Below, one piece after another: positions 53,063 through 61,580 of a stretch of DNA of 64,000 bases. Position 1 is the first letter of the stretch. Each line of letters begins with the position of its first letter. The position numbers and the translations under genes were made by a program. The stretch lies in assembly GCA_947448735.1 (NCBI GenBank), contig CANFOS010000017.1, positions 1 to 64,000 on the forward strand, given 5' to 3'. This DNA comes from Comamonadaceae bacterium (lineage in GTDB: Bacteria > Pseudomonadota > Gammaproteobacteria > Burkholderiales > Burkholderiaceae_C). Under the pieces are notes generated by a model, which saw nothing but the letters and a program-made list of their open reading frames with translations, was not told the origin of the DNA and did no database searches.

Positions 53063-54031
53063 ATGCATTTATTAAAATTAAATTTATTGACTTTTATAGC
53101 TATTTTTTTTGCTGGCACTGCCTCGGCGCAGAATTATCCTGACAAACCAATTAAGCTTATCGTTACATCATCAGCAGGTGCTTCTTCTGATATCCTCGCA
53201 AGGACGATAGCTAACCAAATTAGTAAATCGATGGGTGTTGCAGTTGTTGTCGAAAATCGACCTGGTGCCGGAGGAAATGTGGCCGGAGCTTACGTGAAGG
53301 GTCAACCGGCCGACGGGTATACGATCATGCTTGCTTCTGTTAGTTCACATGCTATTAATACATCTCTGTATGAAAAGATGCCATACGACCCGATAAAGGA
53401 TTTTACGCCGATTATCGCGCTGGCCTCGAACCCTAATGCACTGGTAGTTTCCGCGTCATCTGGTGTCACCTCAGTTGGGCAGTTAATTTCATATATTCGA
53501 GCGAACCCGAATGGCAGTAGTTTCAGCTCTGGTGGCTCGGGGACATCGCAACACCTGAGTGCCGAAATTTTCCAATCGATGGCTAAACTCAATATGCTGC
53601 ACGTGCCTTACAAAGGATCGCCTGAGGCATTGATGTCAGTAGCGAAAGGAGAAACCTTAATGATGTTTCCCAACATTCCTAACGCGATCTCTCTGGCCAA
53701 GTCCGGATCAATTCGAATGCTAGCCGTTACGTCTGCACGTCGCCTTCCCTGGTTGCCCGACGTTCCCACTGTCGCTGAAAACGGTTTGCCAGGTTTTGAG
53801 GCGACAGCTTGGTTCGGATTGGTGGCTCCGAGCGGCACACCGGCCGCAATAGTTGACAAGATCAACTATGAATCAGAAAAGGCTCTGCATGCGCCTGAAG
53901 TATCAAAGATGTTGGTTAGCCAAGGCTTCGACGTTATGGGCGGGAGCCGGATGGACTTTCGTAATTTTATGATCGCCGAGATTGAAAAGTGGCACAAAGT
54001 TGTTGTCTCATCAGGCGCAAAGGTTAACTGA
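53063..54031 (+). CDS. Bug/TctC-family periplasmic substrate-binding protein
   Basis: The 322-residue protein has a signal peptide (LTFIAIFFAGTASA) and the mature start YPDKPIKLIVTSSAGASSD, then VVVENRPGAGGNVAG and QPADGYTIMLA. It lacks the cysteine pair of the preceding protein. Tandem Bug genes without TctA or TctB suggest binding proteins that serve sensing or share a distant permease. It is the last plus-strand gene before a non-coding region and the convergent AraC-type gene. Confidence 0.92.
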   Translation: MHLLKLNLLTFIAIFFAGTASAQNYPDKPIKLIVTSSAGASSDILARTIANQISKSMGVAVVVENRPGAGGNVAGAYVKGQPADGYTIMLASVSSHAINTSLYEKMPYDPIKDFTPIIALASNPNALVVSASSGVTSVGQLISYIRANPNGSSFSSGGSGTSQHLSAEIFQSMAKLNMLHVPYKGSPEALMSVAKGETLMMFPNIPNAISLAKSGSIRMLAVTSARRLPWLPDVPTVAENGLPGFEATAWFGLVAPSGTPAAIVDKINYESEKALHAPEVSKMLVSQGFDVMGGSRMDFRNFMIAEIEKWHKVVVSSGAKVN

Positions 54032-54533
54032 AGCTGATTTAGACCCGAATAATCTCTTTCGTCCGAATATTTATCGAGGTCTATTTTTAGTCCCAGACTT
54101 CTCTCTAAATTAGTGTGTCAGAAATTGGAACGCTGTTTGGTTGGGCTGGCTTCGTTTCGATGGGTGAAGTCAGCCAAGGGTCTTTGTCTTGTCCTATGGA
54201 GCCTTGACGTGCCAAGCAGTCTAGGTGCGCTTCATGCTCTTCGTGAGTTGAGGCCAGAGCTCATGTGAACCTGCTATCCATCAGCCGATTCATAGCAGCT
54301 TTGAGTTGATCGACGACTGATGCAGGCCAACGGCACATCAATCTTCGACAGCGGACTGGGTTATCAGTCCTTCAACTCTCGCTCACCGTTATCGGCGGTC
54401 AGTCGAAATCTGTTTAGTTGGGGCATTTCTTTGCTCTGAATCTCAAAGACGCTCAATGGGATTTTTGATGAATGATTGACTGTTCATCAAACACTTGACC
54501 ATTGACCGCGCGTTGTTTAGCGGGAAGGAGCAA
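54032..54533. other. 502-bp non-coding region between convergent genes, with two hairpins
   Basis: No gene is recognised on either strand. GGACTG (54353-54358) pairs with CAGTCC (54365-54370). TTTGATGAA (54464-54472) pairs exactly with TTCATCAAA (54483-54491) around a 10-base loop that contains GATTGACTG, also found in the operator at 49927. The region may be an old insertion-element remnant or contain convergent terminators, but no T-runs are present. Confidence 0.5.
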
Positions 54534-55568
54534 TCATCGGCGCCTGTAGGCGCTGCAGGGCTGACCCGTCCAGCGTTTAAATGCGCGCTGAAATGTTGGA
54601 CTGTCGCAGAATCCGAGATCGTTGGCCAATTGCACCAGCGACACTTTAGAAGATGACAGTCGGGAGATCGCCAAGTCGCGCCTCAGATCGTCCTTGAGCC
54701 ATTGCAAGGAGGTGTGTTCTGATGTCAGGTGTCTTTGCAGGCTAGAGGGTGATGTATGGAGCTTTTCGGCAAGCTCTTCCAGAGTGAGCCATTGGGGGTA
54801 ACTGCGCATCAGGCAATTGCGGACCTTTTGTCCGACAAGTCCAAAGTGGCGCGGTGGCGCGATGATTTGTGTGTAAGCATCGGTCAGAAAGGTACGCAGA
54901 GCTGGCTCGTCTCTGCTCACCGGGGTTTCCAATTCTGAAATGTCAAACCAGAAGCCGAATGCACTCTGCTCATAATGCCGAGGAGCCGGAAAAACGAGCT
55001 GGTACATGTCGTCATTGGCGGGTTGGGCGTAAGTGAAGTCAAAGTGGCGGATCTGTAGCGGTGAGTTCAACAGCCATGCCGACAGACGCCAGAGGACGCG
55101 AACCATGGTGTTTTGCGCAAAAACCGGTATGTCACGACCCTGCTCGGCAGGCAGCATGTGCAAGCCTGCCTCGTGGCTGTTGGTTTGCAATGAAAAAACG
55201 ATGTCGTCCTGCAGCAGATTAAGCGCCGAACTCATGCGCTTCAGGGCACGCCGGAGATCGTGCGCAGAAAGTCCCTCGCGAGCGGTCAGCGCGAAGCTGC
55301 CTGGTTTGAAGGGCCGCGAAAAAAGACCGAGGCATTCGTCCTTCAGGTCGCGCACCAAGGCATAAAAAAGGGCGGCGTATTGCATGGGTGCGATCCCCGG
55401 GTCACCCGGCGTATGAAGGGCCTTGGGATCGACCCCGACCTGACGTAAATAGCCATCGACATCGATATCCCGGCCCTCCAAGCCAGAAAGCAGTCCGATC
55501 ACGAAAACAGGAGCAATATAGCCCTCGGTGTTTTCCCGATGTTTGATGGATTTGAGGTCTTTTACCAT
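54534..55568 (-). CDS. AraC-family transcriptional regulator
   Basis: The 344-residue regulator has an N-terminal arabinose-binding-like domain of the AraC/OruR subgroup (about 15-230, ALFYALVRDLKDECLGLFSRPF in parts) and a C-terminal double helix-turn-helix (about 240-342: LTLEELAEKLHTSPSSLQRHL, LANDLGFCDSPTFQRAFKRWTG). It is divergent from the acyl-CoA operon starting at 55680 and separated from it by 111 bp, so it very probably activates that operon in response to the substrate or its CoA ester. Confidence 0.92.
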   Translation of the reverse strand: MVKDLKSIKHRENTEGYIAPVFVIGLLSGLEGRDIDVDGYLRQVGVDPKALHTPGDPGIAPMQYAALFYALVRDLKDECLGLFSRPFKPGSFALTAREGLSAHDLRRALKRMSSALNLLQDDIVFSLQTNSHEAGLHMLPAEQGRDIPVFAQNTMVRVLWRLSAWLLNSPLQIRHFDFTYAQPANDDMYQLVFPAPRHYEQSAFGFWFDISELETPVSRDEPALRTFLTDAYTQIIAPPRHFGLVGQKVRNCLMRSYPQWLTLEELAEKLHTSPSSLQRHLTSEHTSLQWLKDDLRRDLAISRLSSSKVSLVQLANDLGFCDSPTFQRAFKRWTGQPCSAYRRR

Positions 55569-55679
55569 TGTCTTGGGGCGTCAAGCCATCGCGATGCGGT
55601 CGGCGCTAGTCTAGCATCGGACCCATGGCTGGCATGAAAAAAGTGCAGCCTGTGATCCATCAAGCGCAAAGGAATGAGC

Positions 55680-56870
55680 ATGAAAAATGATGTGTATGTG
55701 GCGGGGGTCGGCATGGTGCCGTTCACCAAGCCCGGTGCCAGTGAGCCTTATCCGCAAATGGCGTCCAAGGCTGTGAAAGCTGCCCTGGCCGATGCTGGAC
55801 TGGATTACGCCAAAGTTCAGCAAGCCTACGTGGGCTACGTCTACGCAGACTCCACTGCTGGTCAACGCGCTTTGTACGAGGTCGGTATGACCGGCATCCC
55901 CGTGGTCAACGTGAACAACAACTGTTCCACTGGGTCAACTGCGCTGTTCCTGGCGCGTCAGGCCGTGATGAGCGGTGCTGCAGATTGCGTGCTGGCCTTG
56001 GGCTTTGAGCAAATGAACCCAGGCGCTTTGGGGACGGTCTTCACCGACCGGCCGAGCCCCTTCCAGCACTTTGACGATGCCACGCAGGCGCTGGTCGGTC
56101 GCAGTGAAATTCCCTTGGCCTTGCGTTATTTCGGCGGCGCCGGTTTGGCCCATATGGAAGAGTTTGGCACCCCGATGAACACATTTGCCAAGATCCGGGC
56201 CAAGGCCAGTCGCCATGCATCGAACAATCCCCTGGCACTGTTTCGAACCGTGGTCACGGAAGAAGAGGTGATGAACGCGCCGGTCATGTGGCCCGGTGTC
56301 ATGACACGCCTGATGGCCTGCCCGCCCACTTGTGGCGCGGCGGCTGCCATCGTGTGCTCTGAGGCTTTTGCAAAGCGGCATGGCCTGAGCACGGCTGTGC
56401 GCATCCGGGCTCAGGCCATGACCACCGACACGCCTGCGACTTTCGAGTCCCGCGACATGCGTGAAGTGGTCGGCTCGAGCATGGCCAAAGCCTGCGCCGA
56501 AAAAGTCTATGCAGAAGCAGGCATTGGCCCCAAGGATATTCAGGTGGTTGAGCTGCATGACTGCTTTGCGCACAACGAATTGTTGACCTACGAGGCGCTC
56601 GGTCTGTGTGAGCGGGGTGGGGCGCAAAAATTTGTGGAAGACGGCGATAACACCTACGGCGGTCAGATCGTTACCAACCCATCAGGTGGCTTGCTGTCCA
56701 AAGGCCATCCCCTGGGGGCAACGGGGCTGGCCCAATGCACCGAACTGGTTCAGCAACTCCGAGGCCAGGCAGACAAACGACAGGTTGAAGGCGCTCGTAT
56801 CGCACTGCAACATAACCTTGGCTTGGGTGGTGCCTGTGTGGTCACTCTGTATGAAAAGATGCCAGCATGA
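55680..56870 (+). CDS. Thiolase-family protein of the SCP-x/lipid-transfer type
   Basis: The start at 55680 is preferred over the ATG at 55674 because AAGGA lies seven bases upstream. The 396-residue protein has the nucleophilic C82 (NNNCSTGSTAL), ELHDCFAHNELLTYEALGL, catalytic GHPLGATGLAQ and a last GGACV. This matches sterol-carrier-protein-x-type thiolases, which cleave 3-oxoacyl-CoAs with a branched alpha carbon. There is no SCP2 domain. It is the first gene of a dense nine-gene operon and overlaps the next gene by 4 bp. Confidence 0.88.
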   Translation: MKNDVYVAGVGMVPFTKPGASEPYPQMASKAVKAALADAGLDYAKVQQAYVGYVYADSTAGQRALYEVGMTGIPVVNVNNNCSTGSTALFLARQAVMSGAADCVLALGFEQMNPGALGTVFTDRPSPFQHFDDATQALVGRSEIPLALRYFGGAGLAHMEEFGTPMNTFAKIRAKASRHASNNPLALFRTVVTEEEVMNAPVMWPGVMTRLMACPPTCGAAAAIVCSEAFAKRHGLSTAVRIRAQAMTTDTPATFESRDMREVVGSSMAKACAEKVYAEAGIGPKDIQVVELHDCFAHNELLTYEALGLCERGGAQKFVEDGDNTYGGQIVTNPSGGLLSKGHPLGATGLAQCTELVQQLRGQADKRQVEGARIALQHNLGLGGACVVTLYEKMPA

Positions 56871-57307
56871 TCGACAAGAAATTCATTGGCTACCAGCTCA
56901 AGCCATCCAGCCTCTACATCGACCGCACGCGCCTTCAGTTTTTTGCCAAGGCCATTGGAGAGCAAGATCCCGTGTACGTTGATCCGGCCTCAGCGAAGGC
57001 CGCAGGCTACCCGGACCTGCCGGCGCCCCCCACCTTTATGTTCACTGCCGAGCTTGACAGCGGCGCAAATGAGCAGCTCCTGAGTGATCTGGATATTCCC
57101 TTGACCAAACTCTTGCACGGTGAGCAATCGTTTCGTTACTTCAAGCCAGTCTACGCTGGTGAAACGGTAGATGTTCAGTCAACCATCACCGATATCTATG
57201 ACAAAAAAGCTGGCAAGCTGGAGTTCGTCGTCAAGGATTCCCGCGTGACCAATCAGAAAGCAGAGCTTGTGGCCGAAATGCGAACGGTTTTGGTCGTCCG
57301 TCATTAA
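56867..57307 (+). CDS. MaoC-like dehydratase, N-terminal FAS1-type half
   Basis: The 146-residue hot-dog protein starts by overlapping the thiolase stop. EQDPVYVDPASAKAAGYPDLPAPPTF is the conserved stretch (about 32-57, in parts) of the MaoC-N/FAS1 dehydratase domain, which lacks the full catalytic motif. HGEQSFRYFKPVYAGETV follows. Together with the next gene it probably forms a heteromeric enoyl-CoA hydratase in which this chain shapes the acyl-CoA pocket. Confidence 0.87.
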   Translation: MIDKKFIGYQLKPSSLYIDRTRLQFFAKAIGEQDPVYVDPASAKAAGYPDLPAPPTFMFTAELDSGANEQLLSDLDIPLTKLLHGEQSFRYFKPVYAGETVDVQSTITDIYDKKAGKLEFVVKDSRVTNQKAELVAEMRTVLVVRH

Positions 57308-57322
57308 AGCAAGAGGAAATAC

Positions 57323-57730
57323 ATGTCATCTGAAATTCGCGTGGGCGAGCAACTGCCCACATTGAAATTGGGGCCCGTTAACCGCACCACGCTGGCGCTT
57401 TTTGGTGGTGCTTCTGGGGACCACAATCCTATCCATATCGACATTGATTTTGCGCGTCGCGCAGGCATGCCCGATGTATTCGCCCAAGGCATGTTGGGCA
57501 TGGCCTGGCTGGGCCGAGTCATCACGCAGTGGATTCCACAGGGGCGGCTGCGTCAATATGATGCACGTTTCGCGGGCATCACCCATCTGGGCAACACGAT
57601 CACCTGTACTGGTGAAGTGGTGGAACTGCTGGAGCTCGATGGCGAGGCCTGTGCCCGCATCGCATTGACCTCATCCAACCAGTTTGGACAAAACAAGATC
57701 ATGGGCGAAGCCATCGTGGCCCTCGCCTGA
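57323..57730 (+). CDS. MaoC-like enoyl-CoA hydratase, catalytic half
   Basis: The 135-residue hot-dog protein carries the R-specific hydratase-2 motif with catalytic D33 and H38 (GDHNPIH). GMPDVFAQGMLGMAWLGR forms the acyl-binding helix. It lies 15 bp after the MaoC-N gene and is likely its partner. The enzyme would hydrate a trans-2-enoyl-CoA made by the acyl-CoA dehydrogenase in the same operon. Confidence 0.9.
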   Translation: MSSEIRVGEQLPTLKLGPVNRTTLALFGGASGDHNPIHIDIDFARRAGMPDVFAQGMLGMAWLGRVITQWIPQGRLRQYDARFAGITHLGNTITCTGEVVELLELDGEACARIALTSSNQFGQNKIMGEAIVALA

Positions 57731-57753
57731 AAAATACAAAAGGAACATCAGCC

Positions 57754-58584
57754 ATGACGCTAAAACTCGAAGGCAAAGTCGCTCTGATCACAGGTTCCGG
57801 TCGCGGTATCGGGCGATCGATCGCACTCAAGCTGGCCTCTGAAGGTGCGCGCGTTGTCGTCAATGATCTGGATGCAGCACCAGCACAAGAAGTGGTGGAT
57901 GAAATCCGCAAGGCCGGCGGCCATGCGGTTGCATGCGTGGGAAGTGTGAGCGCCCCAGATTTTGCCGAGCGCTTTGTCGGTACTGCGGTCAGTGAGTTCA
58001 AGGGACTGGACATCATTGTCAACAACGCAGGTTACACCTGGGACAACGTGGTTCAAAAGATGACCGACGAACAGTGGTACGCCATGATCGACGTGCACCT
58101 GACAGCGCCATTTCGCATTCTGCGCGCCGCACAACCGGTGATCCGTGCACTGTCCAAGCAGGAAAAGGAGGCGGGTCAGACCGTGATGCGCAAAGTGGTG
58201 AACATTTCTTCGGTCGCCGGCTTGTTTGGCAACGCGGGGCAAACCAATTACTCGACCGCCAAAGCTGGTATCACGGGCATGACGATGACGCTGGCCAAGG
58301 AGTGGGGCCGGATGAATGTCACGGTCAACTGCGTTGCATACGGCTTCATCAAGACTCGACTGACGGTGAGTGCCGAGAGTGATTCGACCGCCAACATCGA
58401 TGGTCGCGACATCAAGGTGGGGGTCAACCCCGACCTCATGGCCGCCATGGAGCGAATGATTCCGCTGGGTCGTGGTGGCTCGCCGGACGAGGCTGCTGGC
58501 GCGGTGTACCTGCTGTGTATTCCCGAGTCCGATTACATCAGCGGACAGACGCTGATGTGCAGCGGCGGCTTGACGGGAATCTGA
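57754..58584 (+). CDS. Short-chain dehydrogenase/reductase (3-hydroxyacyl-CoA dehydrogenase type)
   Basis: The 276-residue NAD(P)-binding enzyme has TGSGRGIG (13-20), NNAG after the fourth strand, a catalytic Ser in ISSVAG and the Y166/K170 pair (NYSTAK). Its size and context suggest oxidation of the 3-hydroxyacyl-CoA formed by the MaoC proteins. An insertion of about ten residues (KQEKEAGQTVMRK) before the SSVAG strand resembles peroxisomal-MFE-type and steroid-side-chain dehydrogenases. Confidence 0.9.
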   Translation: MTLKLEGKVALITGSGRGIGRSIALKLASEGARVVVNDLDAAPAQEVVDEIRKAGGHAVACVGSVSAPDFAERFVGTAVSEFKGLDIIVNNAGYTWDNVVQKMTDEQWYAMIDVHLTAPFRILRAAQPVIRALSKQEKEAGQTVMRKVVNISSVAGLFGNAGQTNYSTAKAGITGMTMTLAKEWGRMNVTVNCVAYGFIKTRLTVSAESDSTANIDGRDIKVGVNPDLMAAMERMIPLGRGGSPDEAAGAVYLLCIPESDYISGQTLMCSGGLTGI

Positions 58585-58588
58585 AGTC

Positions 58589-59746
58589 ATGTCCATACTG
58601 CCCCAGTTGCATCGCCACGCCTGGATGGATGCCGATATCGAGGCTTTCCGCGATCAGGCACGCCGCTACATCGATCGTGAACTGGTGCCTCATCTGGAAG
58701 GGTGGCGCCGTCAGGGCTTCATTCCGCGTGAGGTCTGGCGTCCGTTTGGCGAACTCGGCTTTTTGCTCCCCGAGGTGGCCGAGACCTACGGAGGTGCCGG
58801 CGCCAACCTGGCGTATCAATTGGTGGTGCAAGATGAACTGGCCCGTGCCGAGGTGCCGGCCAACACGGCAGTGCACTCCATTGTTGCGCAATACATCGTT
58901 GCCTATGGGACCGATGCGCAGAAACAGCGCTGGCTGCCCAAGCTGGCCAGTGGAGAAATGCTGGCAGGAATCGCCCTGACAGAGCCTGGTTGTGGCTCAG
59001 ACCTGAAGGCGCTGCGCACCAAGGCTAGCAAGCAGGGCGATCATTACCTGATCGATGGTGCCAAGACATTCATCACCAACGGCTTTACTGCCAACTTACT
59101 GGTGGTTGCGGTGCGCACGGGAGGTGCGGGCAGCTCGGGTGTGTCACTGATGGTGCTCGAAACCGAGAATCTGCCCGGTTTTCGTGTCGGTCGTCGGCTC
59201 GAAAAACTGGGGCAACATGCTTCGGATACGGCCGAGCTGTTTTTTGATGCTGTGCGCATTCACCAGGACCAGCTCTTGGGCGAGCAGGAAGGCTTGGGTT
59301 TTCGGCAGTTGATGAGTCAGCTGCCTTATGAACGCCTGTTGATTGCTGTACCCGCCGCTGCCGTGATTGAAAAAGCAGTAGAACTGACGGTGGACTACAC
59401 GCGAAATCGCAAGGCTTTTGGCCAGACTGTCTTTGACTTTCAAAACACACGCTTCAAGCTCGCCGAATGCGCCACGCTGGCGCACGTGGTGCGCAGCTTC
59501 GTCAACGACTGTGTGCAGCGCCTGCTGGACGGCACCCTGGACGATGAGGCGGCCTACATGGCCAAGTGGTGGTGCAGTGAGCAGCAATGTAAAGTGACTG
59601 ACGAGTGTCTTCAGCTGTTCGGCGGCTACGGGTACATGGCTGAATACCCGATTGCCCGCCTTTATGCGGATGCCCGCATCCAGCGCATCTACGGTGGAAC
59701 CACCGAGATCATGAAAGACCTGATTGCGCGAAGACTGGGCACATGA
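58589..59746 (+). CDS. Acyl-CoA dehydrogenase
   Basis: The 385-residue flavoenzyme forms the 2,3-double bond of an acyl-CoA. ALTEPGCGSDLKAL (FAD-binding), KTFITNGF, YTRNRKAFGQTVFDFQN, QLFGGYGYMAEYPIARLYAD and IYGGTTEIMKDLIAR are the standard family segments. The catalytic Glu is probably in IYGGTTEI or the preceding helix region, depending on the subfamily. It starts 4 bp after the SDR gene and overlaps the next one by 4 bp. Confidence 0.93.
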   Translation: MSILPQLHRHAWMDADIEAFRDQARRYIDRELVPHLEGWRRQGFIPREVWRPFGELGFLLPEVAETYGGAGANLAYQLVVQDELARAEVPANTAVHSIVAQYIVAYGTDAQKQRWLPKLASGEMLAGIALTEPGCGSDLKALRTKASKQGDHYLIDGAKTFITNGFTANLLVVAVRTGGAGSSGVSLMVLETENLPGFRVGRRLEKLGQHASDTAELFFDAVRIHQDQLLGEQEGLGFRQLMSQLPYERLLIAVPAAAVIEKAVELTVDYTRNRKAFGQTVFDFQNTRFKLAECATLAHVVRSFVNDCVQRLLDGTLDDEAAYMAKWWCSEQQCKVTDECLQLFGGYGYMAEYPIARLYADARIQRIYGGTTEIMKDLIARRLGT

Positions 59747-60798
59747 GCACACGCCTGAATGCCCCCCTGACCGGCGTGCATATCCTCGAGTTCGAAGGCA
59801 TTGGCCCTGGCCCTCTGGCCGGGCGCATGTTGGCCGATCTGGGTGCGCAGGTGACGGTGATCACCAGGCCGCTCCAGGGCTTGGTCGCTGCCCAGTTGGC
59901 AGGCAGTGGCGACAACCCCCTGCACCATGGCAAAACGGTCCAGCGCATGGACCTCAAGCAAGAGGCTTGCCGCCTGGAGGCCTTGGCCCTGGTCGCACAG
60001 GCCGATGCGCTCATCGAGGGAAATCGTCCTGGTGTGATGGAGCGATTGGGCCTGGGGCCTGCAGATTGCGCCCGCGTCAACCCGCGCATTGTTTATGGCC
60101 GCATCACCGGATGGGGGCAGAACGGGCCTTTGGCGCAATCAGCCGGACACGATTTGAACTACGTGGCATTGACGGGTGTTTTGGCCTTGTCGGCGCACCG
60201 AGGTGAACGCCCTGTGTTGCCACCCACGGTGGTGGGTGATGCCGGCGGTGCGCTGGGTCTGGCGTTTGGCATCGTCAGCGCGGTGCTGGCAGCTCGCACC
60301 AGTGGCCAAGGGTCTGTGGTGGATGCCGCCATTGTCGACATCGTCGCCATGATGGGCGGTATCGCACACTGGATCCATGATGGTGGCCAGTTGGGCACGG
60401 ACAAGCCCAGCGCGTTTCACGACTCACCGTTTTATGATGTTTACCGCTGCGCTGATGGCGCTTACATCAGCTTGGGGGCGCTGGAGCCTCAGTTTTATGA
60501 AATGCTGGTGAACAAGCTCGGCTTGTCGGATGTCCCGCTCGGCAATCAATATGCCGTCGAGGATTGGCCTGATTTGAAAGCCCGCATGACGGCCCTGTTC
60601 CTGAGCCAGCCCCGACAGCATTGGTGCACGCTTTTGGAAGGCACTGATGTTTGTTTTGCCCCCGTTCTGACACTGGATGAAGCCGCACGGCACCCGCACA
60701 ACGTTGCTCGCGGCATACTGGCCCGGACACCGACTGGTCAGACGCGCAGCCATGCTGCGCCACGCTTCACACCCTTGCCAGGAGTAACAGGCCCATGA
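59743..60798 (+). CDS. Alpha-methylacyl-CoA racemase-like protein (CaiB/BaiF family)
   Basis: The 351-residue family-III CoA-transferase-fold protein opens with ILEFEGIGPGPLAGRMLADLGA and has GRITGWGQNGPLAQSAGHDLNYVALTG around residues 114-142, in parts GWGQNGPL and GHDLNY. The GHD-NY pattern is typical of alpha-methylacyl-CoA racemases, where His and Asp act as acid and base. It would interconvert 2R- and 2S-methylacyl-CoA, making branched acids accessible to the stereospecific dehydrogenase. A true CoA transferase is the alternative. Confidence 0.83.
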   Translation: MSTRLNAPLTGVHILEFEGIGPGPLAGRMLADLGAQVTVITRPLQGLVAAQLAGSGDNPLHHGKTVQRMDLKQEACRLEALALVAQADALIEGNRPGVMERLGLGPADCARVNPRIVYGRITGWGQNGPLAQSAGHDLNYVALTGVLALSAHRGERPVLPPTVVGDAGGALGLAFGIVSAVLAARTSGQGSVVDAAIVDIVAMMGGIAHWIHDGGQLGTDKPSAFHDSPFYDVYRCADGAYISLGALEPQFYEMLVNKLGLSDVPLGNQYAVEDWPDLKARMTALFLSQPRQHWCTLLEGTDVCFAPVLTLDEAARHPHNVARGILARTPTGQTRSHAAPRFTPLPGVTGP

Positions 60799-61580
60799 CC
60801 GAAGCGCAGCGCCATTTGCCCATGCTGGAGGCCCGGGATATCACGCTCAAGTTTGGTGGCGTGACTGCCTTGTCAAATATCTCAATTGACATTGGACAGC
60901 AGGAGTTGGTGGCGCTCATTGGCCCCAATGGGGCAGGCAAGAGCTCCTTGCTGAACGTGCTTTCCGGCTTTTACCGCCCCAGCGAAGGTAGCGTGCGATT
61001 TGAGGGCAAGAACATCGGGCGCTGGCCGGTGCATCTTGTGGCGCGAGCGGGCCTCGCCCGTACCTTCCAGGGCACGCATTTGCTGCCCCACATGAGCGTG
61101 CTCGACAACATCATGGTGGGACGCTACATGCACATGAAAAGCTCGCTGACCACGGCTTTTTTCTACTACCCATTTGCGCACCGTGAAGAACTGGCACACC
61201 GCGCCGTGGCCGAGGAGATCTTGAGTTTTCTTGAGCTCGAACACCTGCGGCATCACCCTGTGGGGACCCTGGGTTACGGCATGCGCAAGCGGGTTGATCT
61301 GGGGCGGGCCCTCGCCATGGAGCCGCGCATGTTGCTGCTGGATGAACCCATGGCCGGAATGAACGTGGAAGAAAAAGAAGATCTCGCTCGTTTCATTCTG
61401 GACATTCGCGAGTCGCGGCAGATTCCAGTGGTGTTGGTGGAACACGACATGGGCGTGGTGATGGACATTGCTGATCGTGTGATCGTGCTGAATTTTGGCT
61501 GCAAGATCGCGGATGCAAGTCCCGCTGACGTGCAGCAGGACCAGCAGGTGATTGCGGCTTATCTGGGGGTGCACGCATGA
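60795..61580 (+). CDS. Liv-type ABC transporter ATPase (LivG-like)
   Basis: The 261-residue ATPase has GPNGAGKSSLL (Walker A), GYGMRKRVDLGRALA (signature region), LLLDEPMAGM (Walker B) and VLVEHDMGVVMDIAD (H-loop). It overlaps genes on both sides by 4 bp. The LivH-type permease gene begins 1.95 kb downstream, so the rest of this transporter (LivM, LivF, binding protein) presumably continues past the right edge. Confidence 0.92.
   Translation: MTEAQRHLPMLEARDITLKFGGVTALSNISIDIGQQELVALIGPNGAGKSSLLNVLSGFYRPSEGSVRFEGKNIGRWPVHLVARAGLARTFQGTHLLPHMSVLDNIMVGRYMHMKSSLTTAFFYYPFAHREELAHRAVAEEILSFLELEHLRHHPVGTLGYGMRKRVDLGRALAMEPRMLLLDEPMAGMNVEEKEDLARFILDIRESRQIPVVLVEHDMGVVMDIADRVIVLNFGCKIADASPADVQQDQQVIAAYLGVHA

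Noticed and set aside
54032..54533. Transposase remnant in the convergent gap
   Set aside because: Six-frame reading gave no stretch with a recognisable transposase motif; only hairpins could be supported.
57760..58596. Minus-strand open frame of 278 codons opposite the SDR gene
   Set aside because: The plus strand has all SDR motifs; the opposite frame is His/Arg-rich shadow sequence.
59743..60798. Formyl-CoA or carnitine CoA-transferase
   Set aside because: The fold is shared, but the GHDLNY pattern and the branched-acid context favour a racemase-like role; kept as an alternative only.
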